DNA of 64,000 bases, taken from the NCBI GenBank assembly GCA_934393265.1, contig CAKRQL010000004.1:331169-395168 (forward strand), written 5' to 3'. Shown piece after piece: positions 9,547 through 18,796 of the stretch. Origin of the DNA: an uncultured Eubacteriales bacterium (GTDB lineage: Bacteria > Bacillota > Clostridia > Oscillospirales > CAG-272). Position 1 is the first letter of the stretch. Every line of letters begins with the position of its first letter. A program made the translations under genes and the position numbers. The notes under the pieces were generated by a model that made no database searches, was not told where the DNA came from, and worked only from the letters and a program-made list of their open reading frames with translations.

Positions 9547-10265
9547 CAGCTTATCACCCCCAGGAGCCGCAGTGCCTCACGCGCGGCTGCCATCTCCGCC
9601 TCAACCTTTTTATGCGCACGACCTCTGCCGACGATGTTGTTATCCAGCCTCGCAACCACGGTAAAAACCGGGTCATGCTCCGGTCCCTCGAGGCTCTCGA
9701 CCTCGTATTCGAGAATGGAGGTTCCCTCTTTTTCGGTTATCTGCTGGAGCATCGTCTTGAAATCGCCGTGCTGCATGGCGTATGAATTGGTTATTTCATC
9801 CGACAGGAGGCGGAGTATCACATCGCGGTGTGCCCCAGATCTTCCGTGTGTGGAGGAATCAAGATATACGGCGGCAAAAACCGCCTCAAGCGCGTTTGCA
9901 AGGATTTTCGGCTTATGCCGGCAGTCGTTGTTTTCCTCGCTTTTCCCGAGGTTCAGGTAGTCGCCGAGACCTATTTTCAATGCGGTCTTTGCAAGGGTTT
10001 TCTCACAGACTATATACTGCCGCATTTTTGTCAGCGTCCCCTCGCTGTATGCGCGGTTTCCTGTATAGATATGCTCGGATATCGTAAGCTGCAGCACCGC
10101 GTCGCCGAGGAACTCAAGCCTTTCGTTCGACGGGAGATATATTCCCCTCGACCGCTTTTCGTTTGAAAAGGATGAGTGGGTCATCGCGTTTTCAAGATAA
10201 GATATATCGGAAAATTTATATCCGAGCGGCTCCTCGAGCAGGAGTACATCCTTTCCTATTGCCAT
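9546..10265 (-). CDS. rnc: Ribonuclease III
   Basis: A 239-residue double-strand-specific endoribonuclease that processes rRNA precursors and structured RNAs. The catalytic domain has the family signature NERLEFLGDAVL near residues 46-57, with acidic metal ligands there and in NALEAVFAAVYLD near 121-133. A double-stranded RNA-binding domain occupies about residues 165-236 and ends in AHKKVEAEMAAAREAL. RBS GGAGAGGGAGC precedes the ATG. It lies 44 bases downstream of plsX; the acpP gene often found between plsX and rnc is absent. Confidence 0.97.
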   Translation of the reverse strand: MAIGKDVLLLEEPLGYKFSDISYLENAMTHSSFSNEKRSRGIYLPSNERLEFLGDAVLQLTISEHIYTGNRAYSEGTLTKMRQYIVCEKTLAKTALKIGLGDYLNLGKSEENNDCRHKPKILANALEAVFAAVYLDSSTHGRSGAHRDVILRLLSDEITNSYAMQHGDFKTMLQQITEKEGTSILEYEVESLEGPEHDPVFTVVARLDNNIVGRGRAHKKVEAEMAAAREALRLLGVIS

Positions 10266-10309
10266 GCTCCCTCTCCTTTCCGTAAAATTCCGGTCATACC
10301 GGTAATTTA

Positions 10310-11344
10310 TCAGCTCTGGCTGTATGCCCTCTCTGCATCGGCGATGAGCTTCTTCTCGTCATAAGCCGCGGCAAAGAGCGTTATATCGTTGTTGATACCC
10401 GTGTTCACGAACGAAATCGCCTGTCTCACAGCGCTCTTTATCGCCTTTGCATCCGAGGAGCCGTGCGCCTTTATGACCGGGCGGGATATGCCGAGTATCG
10501 GTGCGCCGCCGTGCTCCGACGCATCAAAGCGTTTTTTTATATCACGGAGCTTATCCTTCATTGTGAGCGCGGAGACCTTCGTTGCAAAGTTGGTATAGAG
10601 GACGTCCTTAAGCATAGTCATAAAGAATTTGCTCATTCCCTCTATGCTTTTCAGAAGAATATTACCGCTGAAGCCGTCGCAGACAAGAACGTCGCACACA
10701 CAATTCGGCACTTCCTTTGATTCTACGTTTCCGACAAAGTTAAGCCCGCTCTCGCTGAGAAGCTGATAGGACTCGACCTGAAGGGAGTTGCCCTTATTAT
10801 ATTCGGTACCGTTGTTGAGCTGCCCTATCCTCGGGCGGTCGATACCGTATATTTTTTCCATGTACTTTGCCCCCATGAAAGCGAACTGACATATATTATC
10901 AGACGTAACTGTAAGGTTTGCGCCGGAGTCCATAAGCAGAACCGGCTTTTCAAACGGGAGGAGCGTCGCTATTCCGGCGCGGTTTATTCCGCTGATACGC
11001 TTGGTTATAAGGGTTGCGCCGGTTATGAGCGCGCCTGTATTTCCCGCGCTCACAAATGCGTCTGCCTCACCCTGTGAGAGCATACGGAGACCGACACTCA
11101 TGGAGGAGTCCTTTTTTTCCCGGACTGCCGAAAGCGGCTTATCCTCCATCGTGATTACATCTTTTGCGTTTACAATTTCCACGCCGTCAAGGTCTATATG
11201 GTTCTTCACGGCTATATCGGATATTACGTTCTCGTCTCCGCAGAGAACGAGCTGTGCATCAAATTCGCGCGCGGCGTCTGCCACGCCCTGTACTACGGCG
11301 AGCGGGGCGTTATCACCGCTCATCGCATCTATTATAATTCTCAT
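10310..11344 (-). CDS. plsX: Phosphate acyltransferase PlsX
   Basis: A 344-residue soluble enzyme that makes acyl-phosphate from acyl-ACP, the donor for PlsY in phospholipid synthesis. The sequence shows the family start RIIIDAMSGDNAP, then DVITMEDKPLSAVREKKDSSM, SAGNTGAL near 100-107, LMDSGAN near 136, and VCDGFSGNILLKSIEG near 223. Length is normal. The start overlaps the trmFO stop by four bases. No FapR operator could be recognised because the upstream region is coding sequence. Confidence 0.95.
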   Translation of the reverse strand: MRIIIDAMSGDNAPLAVVQGVADAAREFDAQLVLCGDENVISDIAVKNHIDLDGVEIVNAKDVITMEDKPLSAVREKKDSSMSVGLRMLSQGEADAFVSAGNTGALITGATLITKRISGINRAGIATLLPFEKPVLLMDSGANLTVTSDNICQFAFMGAKYMEKIYGIDRPRIGQLNNGTEYNKGNSLQVESYQLLSESGLNFVGNVESKEVPNCVCDVLVCDGFSGNILLKSIEGMSKFFMTMLKDVLYTNFATKVSALTMKDKLRDIKKRFDASEHGGAPILGISRPVIKAHGSSDAKAIKSAVRQAISFVNTGINNDITLFAAAYDEKKLIADAERAYSQS

Positions 11345-12693
11345 TGTGAAAGTACGGAAAAATCGGAGCCTGCCGCGTCCACAAGCGAAAGCGAACGATC
11401 GGCGTATGCGGCGTTACGGTTTTTCTTACCTCCTTTTATCTTTTTGTCAAGCGGGGCTATCACCCCGAAATTCGCGTTCATCGGTTGGAAGGTCTTTGAT
11501 ATTCCCCCACGGCTCACATAATCGGCGAGCGCGCCGATGACCGTCTCACGCGGGAAAACATACTGCGGCAGTCCCACCCCGAGCCGCGCGGCGTTTACCC
11601 CGGCGACAAATCCGGAGGACGCGGACTCTACATACCCCTCCACCCCGGTCATCTGCCCGGCAAAGAATAGCTCCGGGCGCGAGAGGACGGAATAGACGGG
11701 TGAAAGAAAGCCGGGAGAATGGAGATATGTGTTTCTGTGCATTACGCCGTAGCGGAAGAACTCCGCAGACGCAAGACCGGGTATCATACGGAAAACGCGC
11801 TTTTGCTCTCCGAAGGTCAGATGAGTCTGGAAGCCTACGATATTGTACATGCTCCCCTCTTTATTCTCTCTTCGGAGCTGGACGGTGGCATACGCATCAC
11901 GCCCTGTCGACGGGACGGGGAGCCCGACCGGCTTCATGGGTCCGAAACGGAGAGTGTCATACCCTCTCGCCACCATGACCTCTACCGGCATACAGCCCTC
12001 AAACACGGTGAGATCCGCCTGGAGCTCGCGGTCAAATTCCTTGAGCGGTGCGGTCTCGGCGCCGATCAGCGCATGATAGAAGGCGTCGTACTCCTCTTTT
12101 GTCATCGGGCAGTTGAGATAATCGGTGGGTTCTCCCTTTCCGTATCTCGACGCAAAGAAAGCAATATCCGTATCGACTGTCGAAAAATCGACTATCGGGG
12201 CGGCGGCGTCAAAGAAATGAAGCTCTGTTCCGCCGGTAAGTGCGGCTATGCTCTTCGCCATCGGCTCCGACGTCAGGGGTCCCGTCGCTATGACAGTTAT
12301 CTCCCCGTCGCAGGGCACGGAGGTTATCTCTTCACCGATAACCTCAATGAGAGGATTTGTTTTGATCTTTTCCGTGATATACTCCGAGAAGTCCTCACGG
12401 TTTACGGCGAGAGCGGAGCCGGCGGGCACCTCGGTAGAATATGCCGCTTCAATAATCAAAGAACCCATGCGGCGCATCTCCTCTTTCAGAAGACCAACGG
12501 CGTTCGATGTGTCGTTTGAGCGCAGGGAGTTCGAGCAGACGAGCTCGGCAAATTTTTCGCTGTGGTGCGCCGGAGAAAACTTCTTCGGCTTCATTTCAAA
12601 AAGGCGGACGGGAACGCCGAGACGGGCTATCTGCCACGCCGCCTCACACCCTGCGAGACCCGCGCCTATTACATTTACACGCTTATCCGACAT
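11341..12693 (-). CDS. trmFO: Folate-dependent tRNA m5U54 methyltransferase TrmFO
   Basis: A 450-residue FAD protein that methylates uridine 54 in the T-loop of tRNAs, taking carbon from methylenetetrahydrofolate. The N-terminal Rossmann motif is VIGAGLAGCEAAW at residues 7-19; LVCSNSLRSND (catalytic Cys region) follows near 50-60, and the C-terminal GQMTGVEGYVESA and GLPQYVFPRE are typical. The start chosen is MSDKRVNVIG at 12693, one base after the topA stop. An upstream extension would read only the topA tail in another frame. Gene order topA-trmFO is conserved in Firmicutes. Confidence 0.95.
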   Translation of the reverse strand: MSDKRVNVIGAGLAGCEAAWQIARLGVPVRLFEMKPKKFSPAHHSEKFAELVCSNSLRSNDTSNAVGLLKEEMRRMGSLIIEAAYSTEVPAGSALAVNREDFSEYITEKIKTNPLIEVIGEEITSVPCDGEITVIATGPLTSEPMAKSIAALTGGTELHFFDAAAPIVDFSTVDTDIAFFASRYGKGEPTDYLNCPMTKEEYDAFYHALIGAETAPLKEFDRELQADLTVFEGCMPVEVMVARGYDTLRFGPMKPVGLPVPSTGRDAYATVQLRRENKEGSMYNIVGFQTHLTFGEQKRVFRMIPGLASAEFFRYGVMHRNTYLHSPGFLSPVYSVLSRPELFFAGQMTGVEGYVESASSGFVAGVNAARLGVGLPQYVFPRETVIGALADYVSRGGISKTFQPMNANFGVIAPLDKKIKGGKKNRNAAYADRSLSLVDAAGSDFSVLSQ

Positions 12694-12694
12694 A

Positions 12695-14980
12695 TCATTC
12701 AGCCTCGGGAGCCTCGGGAGCTTCGGGAATCTCCGCCTCACGCTTATATCCGCAGCCGGGCTCCTTACAGATTATACTTTTCCGGCTTTTCCGGTAGTAC
12801 AGCATACCGCCGCATTGCGGGCACTTTTCGGGGAGAGGCATATCCCACGAGGAGAAATCGCACTCCGGATATTTTTCACAGCTGTAAAACAGAGACCTCC
12901 CTCTTCCGTGCCGGGCGACGACATGCGAGCCGCAGCGCGGGCACAGAACGCCCGTATCGGTGGTTTTCTGCTTTGTATTTTTGCACTGAGGGTAGTTTGA
13001 GCAGGCATAGAAAACTCCGTATCTGCCCGTGCGCTCGACCATCTCGGCACCGCAGAGCTCACACCTGAAGCCCGCAAGCCGAGGGGAGCTCTCCTGCTTT
13101 TCAACAGGGTTGCCGTCCTTGTCAACAGCCTTTGTGTTTCTGCACTCGGGGTAGCCCGGGCAGGCGAGGAACTTTCCGAATCTGCCGTTTCTGTATACCA
13201 TTTTTCTGCCGCAGTACTCACAGACCACGTTGCTCTCCTCCGGGGGGACGACAAGGCGGCTGTTCTTTTCGCTGTCGGCGTTTACTGCCGAAAGCTCCTC
13301 TGTGAACTTGCCCCAGAAGCCGGATATTACGCCCTCAACGGTATTCTCGGCTCTCGCTATCGAGTCGAGCTGATTTTCCATTGTAGCCGTGAACTCATAG
13401 TCGGTTATCTCCGGGAAATTCTCACGCATAAACTGCGTCGTCACCTCTCCGAGGGGGGTTGCGACAAGTGACTTTCCGTCCCGTCTCACGTAATTGCGCG
13501 AGAGGAGGATTGAAATTATCGGTGCGTATGTCGACGGTCTGCCTATCCCGTTTTCCTCAAGGAAGCGGATAAGCGACGCCTCTGTATACCTCGCGGGGGG
13601 CTCTGTAAAGTGCTGATTTCCGTTAAGCGAGAGCGGCTCAAGAACGGCTCCCTCGGCTATATCGGGTATGCGGGAGAGATTTTTCTCCACATCCGCGTCG
13701 CCGTCCCGCGGCTCCTCCTCATCCATGACGGACATATATCCGCGGAAGCGGACGGTGTAGCCTCCGGCGCGGAATATATAACCTGAGTTTTCTATTTCGA
13801 GCGTCACGGTATCGAGGACGGCGGACGCCATTCCGGAAGCCACGAAGCGCTCCCATATGAGCTTATAGAGCTTATACTGGTCGGGGGTCAGGAGCTTACG
13901 GACAAGCTTCGGAGTTATCGCGACATTCGAGGGACGTATCGCCTCGTGCGCGTCCTGCGCATTGGCATTTGTCTTATAGACATGCTCGTTTTTCGGGAGG
14001 AATTTCTCACCGTAATTTTCGCGTATGAAATCGGTCGCCGCCGCCTTTGCCTCATCGGAGACGCGGAGCGAGTCTGTACGCATGTATGTGATAAGACCCT
14101 GGACGCCGCCGAACTCCTCGCCGAGGTTAAGTCCGTCATAGAGCTCCTGCGCTACCTTCATTATTCTCTGGGTCTGGAAGCCGAGGCGCTTTGACGCCTC
14201 CTGCTGCATTGTCGAGGTCGTAAACGGGGGGGCGGGCACGCGCTCACGCGCCTGTCTTTTCACCGAGAGGACGCGGAAGGTCCCGGAGCGGAGCTTCTCA
14301 AGCACGCGCTCTGCCTCATTTTCGTCCGAGAGCTTTATCTTCCCTGCGCCGTCCGCGGCGAGGCGGGTCTCAATTTTTTCTTTACCGTCTGTCAGCACCG
14401 CGTCGACGGTCCAGTATTCCTGCGGGACGAAGTCTCGTATCTCGCGCTCCCGCTCTGTGACTATGCGCGCGGCGACAGACTGCACACGCCCGCCGGAGAG
14501 CCCGCTCTTTACATTCTTCCAGAGAATTTCCGAGAGGCTGAAGCCCACCATACGGTCAAGTATGCGGCGCGCCTGCTGTGAATTAACAAGGTCAATATCT
14601 ATTTTACGCGGGGACTTTATTGCCGATTTTACGGCGTTTTTGGTTATTTCATTGAAGGTAACGCGGCAGGCGCGGTCGCCCGGGATACCGAGCTCGGTCG
14701 CTATATGCCACGAGATAGCCTCACCCTCACGGTCAGGGTCGGTCGCGAGGAATATTCTGGAGGCTGACTTTGCCTCCTTTTTCAGCTCCTTTATGACATC
14801 GCCCTTGCCACGGATATTTATATAATGCGGCTTGAAGCCGTTATCGACATCTATTCCGAGGGTGCTCTTCGGCAGGTCGCGTATATGACCCTTTGACGCC
14901 ACGACACGATAATTCGCGCCGAGATAGCCCTTTATCGTATTTGCCTTTGCCGGGGATTCCACTATAACGAGATTAGCCAT
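12695..14980 (-). CDS. topA: DNA topoisomerase I
   Basis: A 761-residue type IA topoisomerase that relaxes negative supercoils. Toprim domain with IVESPAKANTIKGYL at 6-20 and the acidic triad in TDPDREGEAISWH near 80-92. The catalytic tyrosine is Y299 in ITYMRTDS. Four C-terminal Cys4-type zinc ribbons follow from about residue 595 (starting CEYCGRKM, CELCGAEM, CPRCGSHV and CPQCGGML), then a short Pro/Glu/Ala repeat tail. Four ribbons is on the high side for Firmicutes. ATG at 14980 follows AAAGGACACAGA. Preceded by dprA, as in B. subtilis. Confidence 0.98.
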   Translation of the reverse strand: MANLVIVESPAKANTIKGYLGANYRVVASKGHIRDLPKSTLGIDVDNGFKPHYINIRGKGDVIKELKKEAKSASRIFLATDPDREGEAISWHIATELGIPGDRACRVTFNEITKNAVKSAIKSPRKIDIDLVNSQQARRILDRMVGFSLSEILWKNVKSGLSGGRVQSVAARIVTEREREIRDFVPQEYWTVDAVLTDGKEKIETRLAADGAGKIKLSDENEAERVLEKLRSGTFRVLSVKRQARERVPAPPFTTSTMQQEASKRLGFQTQRIMKVAQELYDGLNLGEEFGGVQGLITYMRTDSLRVSDEAKAAATDFIRENYGEKFLPKNEHVYKTNANAQDAHEAIRPSNVAITPKLVRKLLTPDQYKLYKLIWERFVASGMASAVLDTVTLEIENSGYIFRAGGYTVRFRGYMSVMDEEEPRDGDADVEKNLSRIPDIAEGAVLEPLSLNGNQHFTEPPARYTEASLIRFLEENGIGRPSTYAPIISILLSRNYVRRDGKSLVATPLGEVTTQFMRENFPEITDYEFTATMENQLDSIARAENTVEGVISGFWGKFTEELSAVNADSEKNSRLVVPPEESNVVCEYCGRKMVYRNGRFGKFLACPGYPECRNTKAVDKDGNPVEKQESSPRLAGFRCELCGAEMVERTGRYGVFYACSNYPQCKNTKQKTTDTGVLCPRCGSHVVARHGRGRSLFYSCEKYPECDFSSWDMPLPEKCPQCGGMLYYRKSRKSIICKEPGCGYKREAEIPEAPEAPEAE

Positions 14981-15018
14981 TCTGTGTCCTTTATAAATTC
15001 TGAATTTCCCATGCCATG

Positions 15019-16365
15019 TCAGTGGGATATGCGGGCAATTCTCCCGCCCGGCACCTCCTCACAGAGACCGGATAATTCAAGCTTCAGTACGAATTTCATG
15101 ATTTCGGCGATTGAGTATCCGCCGCCCGCGAGCTCATCGACGACACAGTCGCCGTGCTCCGGTATACGGTCGTAAACGTAGAGGGGACCCGCGCCGAGAG
15201 ACTCCGCCCTCTTCCTCTCTGCGGTAAAATCGCACTCTGCCGACGGATTTTTTATTTGTCGTGTACCGCGCTCTTCCGTAAACCCGGCGGGAGCCGCAAC
15301 CGATGCCGCTGTAATGCCGTTTCCGGTGCGCGGTGCGCGCTTTTTCGTATTTCTTTTTCTTTCCGTGCTCTCCGCACTCTGCCTTTTTGTGCTCTGCCCT
15401 GCCGGAAGGTCGGTTTTTTCGGTTCCCGTGCAGACCGAGAGCGCGTCGCACCACTCACGCATTTTCTCTGCCGTGTCGCCCTCAGCGCTAATGGGCGTCA
15501 TGCCGAAATCGCGCAAGATGTCGGCGGCGGAAGTCAGAAGCACGGCGCCGTCCCTTATCAGGGAATTTGCCGCGGCGGAAGTCTCGCTGTTTACATTGCC
15601 GGGGAGAGCGTATACTTTTCTTCCGAGCTTCTTTGCCGCAGATGCGGTTATGAGCGCTCCGCTACGGTTTCTGCCCTCTATCACGGCGGTCGCCGCGGAG
15701 AGAGCGGCGATTATCCTGTTCCGCTGCGGGAAGGTAAATCTCGTCGGCTCAGTTCCGGGCGGAAGCTCGGTCATTATGCACCCGGTCTTTACCGTAGCAC
15801 GGGCAAGGGTCAGGTGCTCCGGCGGGTAGCAGACGTCGATACCCGAGCCGAGCACCGCAACCGCGCGCCCGCCTGACGAAAGGGCACCCGCCATCGCGAC
15901 GCCGTCTATTCCCCTCGCCATTCCGGAAACTATCATGACGCCCGCATGTGCGAGGTCGCGCGCGAGAGAAAACGCCGCGCCGCACCCGTACTCTGTCGTG
16001 TGGCGGGTGCCAACGACGGAAACAAATCTTCCGGACGAAAAATCAGGCAGAGTCCCGCGGTAGTAGATTACAGCGGGAGGCGACTGCAGGTCGCGAAGAG
16101 GAGCCGGGTAATCCGGCGCGCCGATATACGTAAGTCCGACGGCATGACGTCGGCAGAAGTCGTAGACCTCGCCGGCACCGGTAAGATCTCGCTTCCAAAA
16201 GTCATTATCGGCAACGCTTGCCCTGCCTATACAGCGGTGCAGCGCCTCGTCGTCGGCACGGAATACCGCGCCGGCAGTGCCGAATTCAGACAGCAGGCGT
16301 GAATATGCGCCGCCACCGCCCGGAAAGGCAAGAGACAGCCATATCCATAAAATACATTCGTCCAT
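15019..16365 (-). CDS. dprA: DNA-processing protein DprA
   Basis: A 448-residue RecA loader used in natural transformation and DNA uptake. The Rossmann-like core contains VVGTRHTTEYG, SGMARGIDGVAMAGALS and the conserved GSGIDVCYPPEH, FPQRNRIIAALS and ALPGNV stretches (about residues 120-285). A Lys/Arg/Thr/Ala-rich linker of about 80 residues separates the core from a C-terminal winged-helix (near 395-448). Start ATG 16365 has GGAGG six bases upstream; a longer reading would enter the rRNA methyltransferase gene. The linker is longer than usual. No other competence genes are in the window. Confidence 0.93.
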   Translation of the reverse strand: MDECILWIWLSLAFPGGGGAYSRLLSEFGTAGAVFRADDEALHRCIGRASVADNDFWKRDLTGAGEVYDFCRRHAVGLTYIGAPDYPAPLRDLQSPPAVIYYRGTLPDFSSGRFVSVVGTRHTTEYGCGAAFSLARDLAHAGVMIVSGMARGIDGVAMAGALSSGGRAVAVLGSGIDVCYPPEHLTLARATVKTGCIMTELPPGTEPTRFTFPQRNRIIAALSAATAVIEGRNRSGALITASAAKKLGRKVYALPGNVNSETSAAANSLIRDGAVLLTSAADILRDFGMTPISAEGDTAEKMREWCDALSVCTGTEKTDLPAGQSTKRQSAESTERKRNTKKRAPRTGNGITAASVAAPAGFTEERGTRQIKNPSAECDFTAERKRAESLGAGPLYVYDRIPEHGDCVVDELAGGGYSIAEIMKFVLKLELSGLCEEVPGGRIARISH

Positions 16366-16390
16366 GCCGCACCTCCGGGTAAAGACAGGA

Positions 16391-17224
16391 TCAGCTCTTC
16401 GACATCTCCCAGATGAATATTGCCGCCGCAACAGCTGCGTTCAGCGACTCGGTGTTCTGTGAAATGGGGATATATACGCTGGCATCGCAGGCTGCGGACA
16501 GCTCCGGCGGGATGCCGTGTCCCTCATTTCCGATAATGAATATATCCCCCGCACCGACAGAGACCGACGGGAGCGGGAGCGCCCCGTCTCTGAGCTCTGC
16601 GGCGAACACCCGGCGCCCGTTTGCACGCGCGGCGCGGACAAAGGAAATCGAGTCCGACACCGCAGTAACCTTAACGCGGAAGGCGGCGCCCATAGCCCCG
16701 CGGAGCGTACGCGGATTGTATATATCCGCACAGTCACCGCCGAGAACAATATGCCGTATCCCGAACGCCGCGGCGGAGCGGATCACCGCCCCGAGATTCC
16801 CGGGATCTCCGACCGACCAGAGGAAAAGCGTCCTCTCCTCCGGCGAGAGAAAAAAGTCTACCTTATATATTATATCTTTCTTTATGAAAAAGTCAAGATA
16901 TTTTATTACACATGTAACGCCCTGTGGCGATTTTTCGGTAGATATTTTCTCAAACGCCTCTTCGGTAAGGACGGTAAGGACGGTATCCTTATATATCTTT
17001 GCGGAAAACAGCTCGAGAATATCGTCAAGGTAATCCTCCTCATGCTCTGCCGACAGGAATACATGCGTCACCGGCAGGCGGGCGAGCGCCGCCTCGCGAC
17101 ACAGCTTGAACCCCTCGACAGCGAAGGAGCGCGCCGCCTCCCGCCCCTTTTTATCGGCTAAGGACGCCGCCATTTTCACGAGCTGATTCTGTCTTGACGA
17201 TATGATACCGGACGTTATTTTCAT
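16391..17224 (-). CDS. TrmH/SpoU-family RNA 2'-O-methyltransferase
   Basis: A 277-residue SPOUT methyltransferase, probably acting on 23S rRNA (RlmB or TsnR-like). An N-terminal RNA-binding domain (residues 1-95) precedes the trefoil-knot SAM domain with GDPGNLGAVIRSAAAFG (motif 1, near 140-156), FIIGNEGHGIP (motif 2, near 226-236) and IPISQNTESLNAAVAAAI (motif 3, near 249-266). It heads the long minus-strand run. The target nucleotide cannot be told from sequence. No clear sigma-A promoter was seen in the roughly 110 bases between it and the L20 terminator. Confidence 0.9.
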   Translation of the reverse strand: MKITSGIISSRQNQLVKMAASLADKKGREAARSFAVEGFKLCREAALARLPVTHVFLSAEHEEDYLDDILELFSAKIYKDTVLTVLTEEAFEKISTEKSPQGVTCVIKYLDFFIKKDIIYKVDFFLSPEERTLFLWSVGDPGNLGAVIRSAAAFGIRHIVLGGDCADIYNPRTLRGAMGAAFRVKVTAVSDSISFVRAARANGRRVFAAELRDGALPLPSVSVGAGDIFIIGNEGHGIPPELSAACDASVYIPISQNTESLNAAVAAAIFIWEMSKS

Positions 17225-17335
17225 GTGTTTTTTCTCCTCTGCTTATTCTTGTTACGAGGTCGCATAAAAATTGCGTTTTTTGTATTTTCCGCATAAAATC
17301 TATGGCAGAAATGCAAATTAAAATGCTTAGAATAT

Positions 17336-17365
17336 AAAAAGTTCCCGGTCGGGAGACCGACCGGG
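17336..17365 (-). terminator. Intrinsic terminator of infC-rpmI-rplT
   Basis: Perfect nine-base-pair stem CCCGGTCGG/CCGACCGGG (17344-17352 with 17357-17365) and a four-base loop, followed on the minus strand by AAC and a five-T tract. It lies eight bases after the rplT stop codon. Confidence 0.92.
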
Positions 17366-17373
17366 AGAGGCTC

Positions 17374-17727
17374 TTAAAGAGCAGCCTTTGCGCGCTCGCA
17401 AACAGCGGCGAAGGCATCCTTATCCGAAACCGCGAGCTCTGCGAGCATCTTGCGGTTAAGGTCTATGCCGGCAACCTTAAGACCGTGCATAAGAGTGGAA
17501 TAATTCATTCCGCAAACCTTTGCCTGTGCGTTTATTCTTGCTATCCAGAGACGACGGAAGTCTCTCTTCTTCATCTTTCTGCCGGCGAAAGCGTAATTGC
17601 CGCTCTTGAGAACAGCCTGCTTCGCCATCTTGAAATGCTTGGATTTTGCGCCCCAGTAGCCCTTCGCAGCCTTGAGGGTGCTCTTTCTTCTCTTGCGCGT
17701 CATCATCGCGCCCTTAACTCTTGCCAT
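17374..17727 (-). CDS. rplT: Ribosomal protein bL20
   Basis: A 117-residue 50S protein that binds 23S rRNA early in assembly. It begins MARVKGAMMTRKRRKSTLKAAKGYWGA-like, split as ARVKGAMMTRKRRK and AAKGYWGAKSK, with the conserved FRRLWIARINAQAK near 60-73. It is the last gene of infC-rpmI-rplT, 40 bases after rpmI, and ends at a strong intrinsic terminator. In B. subtilis L20 is the autoregulator that represses this operon through the infC leader; the leader here has matching features (see 18629-18790). Confidence 0.98.
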   Translation of the reverse strand: MARVKGAMMTRKRRKSTLKAAKGYWGAKSKHFKMAKQAVLKSGNYAFAGRKMKKRDFRRLWIARINAQAKVCGMNYSTLMHGLKVAGIDLNRKMLAELAVSDKDAFAAVCERAKAAL

Positions 17728-17767
17728 TTTATTTAATCCTCCAAAATTCTCTTCTTAAACCGTCTTA

Positions 17768-17962
17768 TCACTTACCGATAAGGCTTCTGTAGGTAGGTGC
17801 AAAGGACTCGCTGAGTATCGCTCCCTTGCGCAGACCTCTCTTCCTCTTCTGAGTCTTGATGCCGAGGTTATGACGGTGGTTGTTGTGAGACATCTTTACC
17901 TTACCGGAACCGGTCAGAGAAAATCTCTTGGCAGACGCTCTATGTGTTTTGATCTTTCCCAT
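17768..17962 (-). CDS. rpmI: Ribosomal protein bL35
   Basis: A 64-residue basic 50S protein starting MGKIKTHRASAKRF, with the family core SHNNHRHNLGIKT. The ATG at 17962 follows AAAAGGAGTACTCAAA; a longer reading from 17995 has no ribosome site and adds residues absent from the family. Second gene of the infC operon, with 81 bases of spacer to infC. Confidence 0.97.
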   Translation of the reverse strand: MGKIKTHRASAKRFSLTGSGKVKMSHNNHRHNLGIKTQKRKRGLRKGAILSESFAPTYRSLIGK

Positions 17963-18043
17963 TTTGAGTACTCCTTTTTGTTTTGGATATGACATTTATC
18001 ATAGAAATTCACAGTGAATCTATAATCTTGATTTGAAATGCGG

Positions 18044-18628
18044 TCAGTCGGGATTATTCCCGTCCGGCTGTGTCTCGGTCTTCCCCGCCTTTGGCGCGGT
18101 CTTATCCAGCTTTACGGGTGAGAGAATAACAGACATATATCTGCCGTCGAGCACAGGCTTCTTCTCGGAGACGCCGTATCCGGCGCAAGCCTCCTGAAAT
18201 TTCGCAATAACATCGCGTCCGAGCTCCATATGCGACATCTCGCGCCCCTTGAAGCGGACGACAGCCTTGACCTTATTCCCCTCTGAGAGAAATCTCTTCG
18301 CGTGGTTCACGCGGGTCTCAAAGTCATGAGTATCTATACGGCAGGAGAGCTGAACCTCCTTGACCTTGACTATAACCTGCTTCTTTTTCGCTTCCTTAGC
18401 TCTCTTGTCACGCTCAAAGCAGAACTTGCCGTACTCTATCGCGCGGCAGACCGGCGGCGCGGCGTTCGGCACTATCATCACGAGGTCAACACTGTGATTA
18501 TAGGCATACGCCCTCGCGTCCTGAGTCTTCATGACGCCGAGCTGTTCGTTGTTGACGCCGATAAGACGCACCTCTGCCGCCTTTATCTCGTCGTTGATTG
18601 GAAGTTCGTTCTTGTTGTTAGCGCTAAT
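18044..18628 (-). CDS. infC: Translation initiation factor IF-3, with AUU start codon
   Basis: A 194-residue factor that binds the 30S subunit and proofreads start-codon choice. N-terminal domain begins around NELPINDEIKAAEVRLI, then the linker KEAKKKQVIVKVKEVQL and the C-terminal domain with VRFKGREMSHMELG. No ATG, GTG or TTG lies in frame near the expected start. The ATT at 18628-18626 lies nine bases after GGAGG, while the only alternative (CTG at 18634) is just three bases from it. AUU is the start of infC in E. coli and many other bacteria and lets IF-3 repress its own translation. Longer in-frame readings cover the leader and are not protein-like. Confidence 0.93.
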   Translation of the reverse strand: MSANNKNELPINDEIKAAEVRLIGVNNEQLGVMKTQDARAYAYNHSVDLVMIVPNAAPPVCRAIEYGKFCFERDKRAKEAKKKQVIVKVKEVQLSCRIDTHDFETRVNHAKRFLSEGNKVKAVVRFKGREMSHMELGRDVIAKFQEACAGYGVSEKKPVLDGRYMSVILSPVKLDKTAPKAGKTETQPDGNNPD

Positions 18629-18790
18629 TGTCAGGCACCTCCGTTTTGTTTTGACAATAAAAAATGCGTGCAGAAAATTCCGTACGCATAACATCGCCCG
18701 CAAAGAAAGCGGGAATATTAACCGTACGCGCCCATGCGGCACGGTGAGAACGGAAATTCTGCTTGTTTTTGAGGGCTGTACCCTCACACA
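18629..18790 (-). promoter_or_regulatory. infC leader with attenuator (L20-type candidate)
   Basis: The leader runs from the predicted transcription start near 18790 to the AUU codon. It contains an early hairpin (GGCTGT/ACAGCC), a small CCCGC/GCGGG hairpin and an intrinsic terminator at 18659-18689. The upstream segment GCAGAATTTCCGT (18762-18750) can pair with ACGGAATTTTCTGC (18683-18670), which is the loop and inner stem of the terminator, so the two folds exclude each other. This is the layout expected of the B. subtilis L20-controlled infC leader. Control by L20 is inferred from that precedent; I did not match an L20-binding fold base by base. Confidence 0.7.
18659..18689 (-). terminator. 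Intrinsic terminator inside the infC leader
   Basis: Stem ATGCGT/ACGCAT (18689-18684 with 18669-18664), extended by further pairs after one A-C mismatch, followed by six T residues on the minus strand. It sits 30 bases upstream of the infC start, ahead of the GGAGG. Confidence 0.78.
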
Positions 18791-18796
18791 GCCGTT

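Noticed and set aside
18617..18630. TTAGCGCTAA palindrome at the infC start as an extra copy of the 48.2 kb element
   Set aside because: Only a partial match in sequence, inside coding DNA and without the flanking hairpins.
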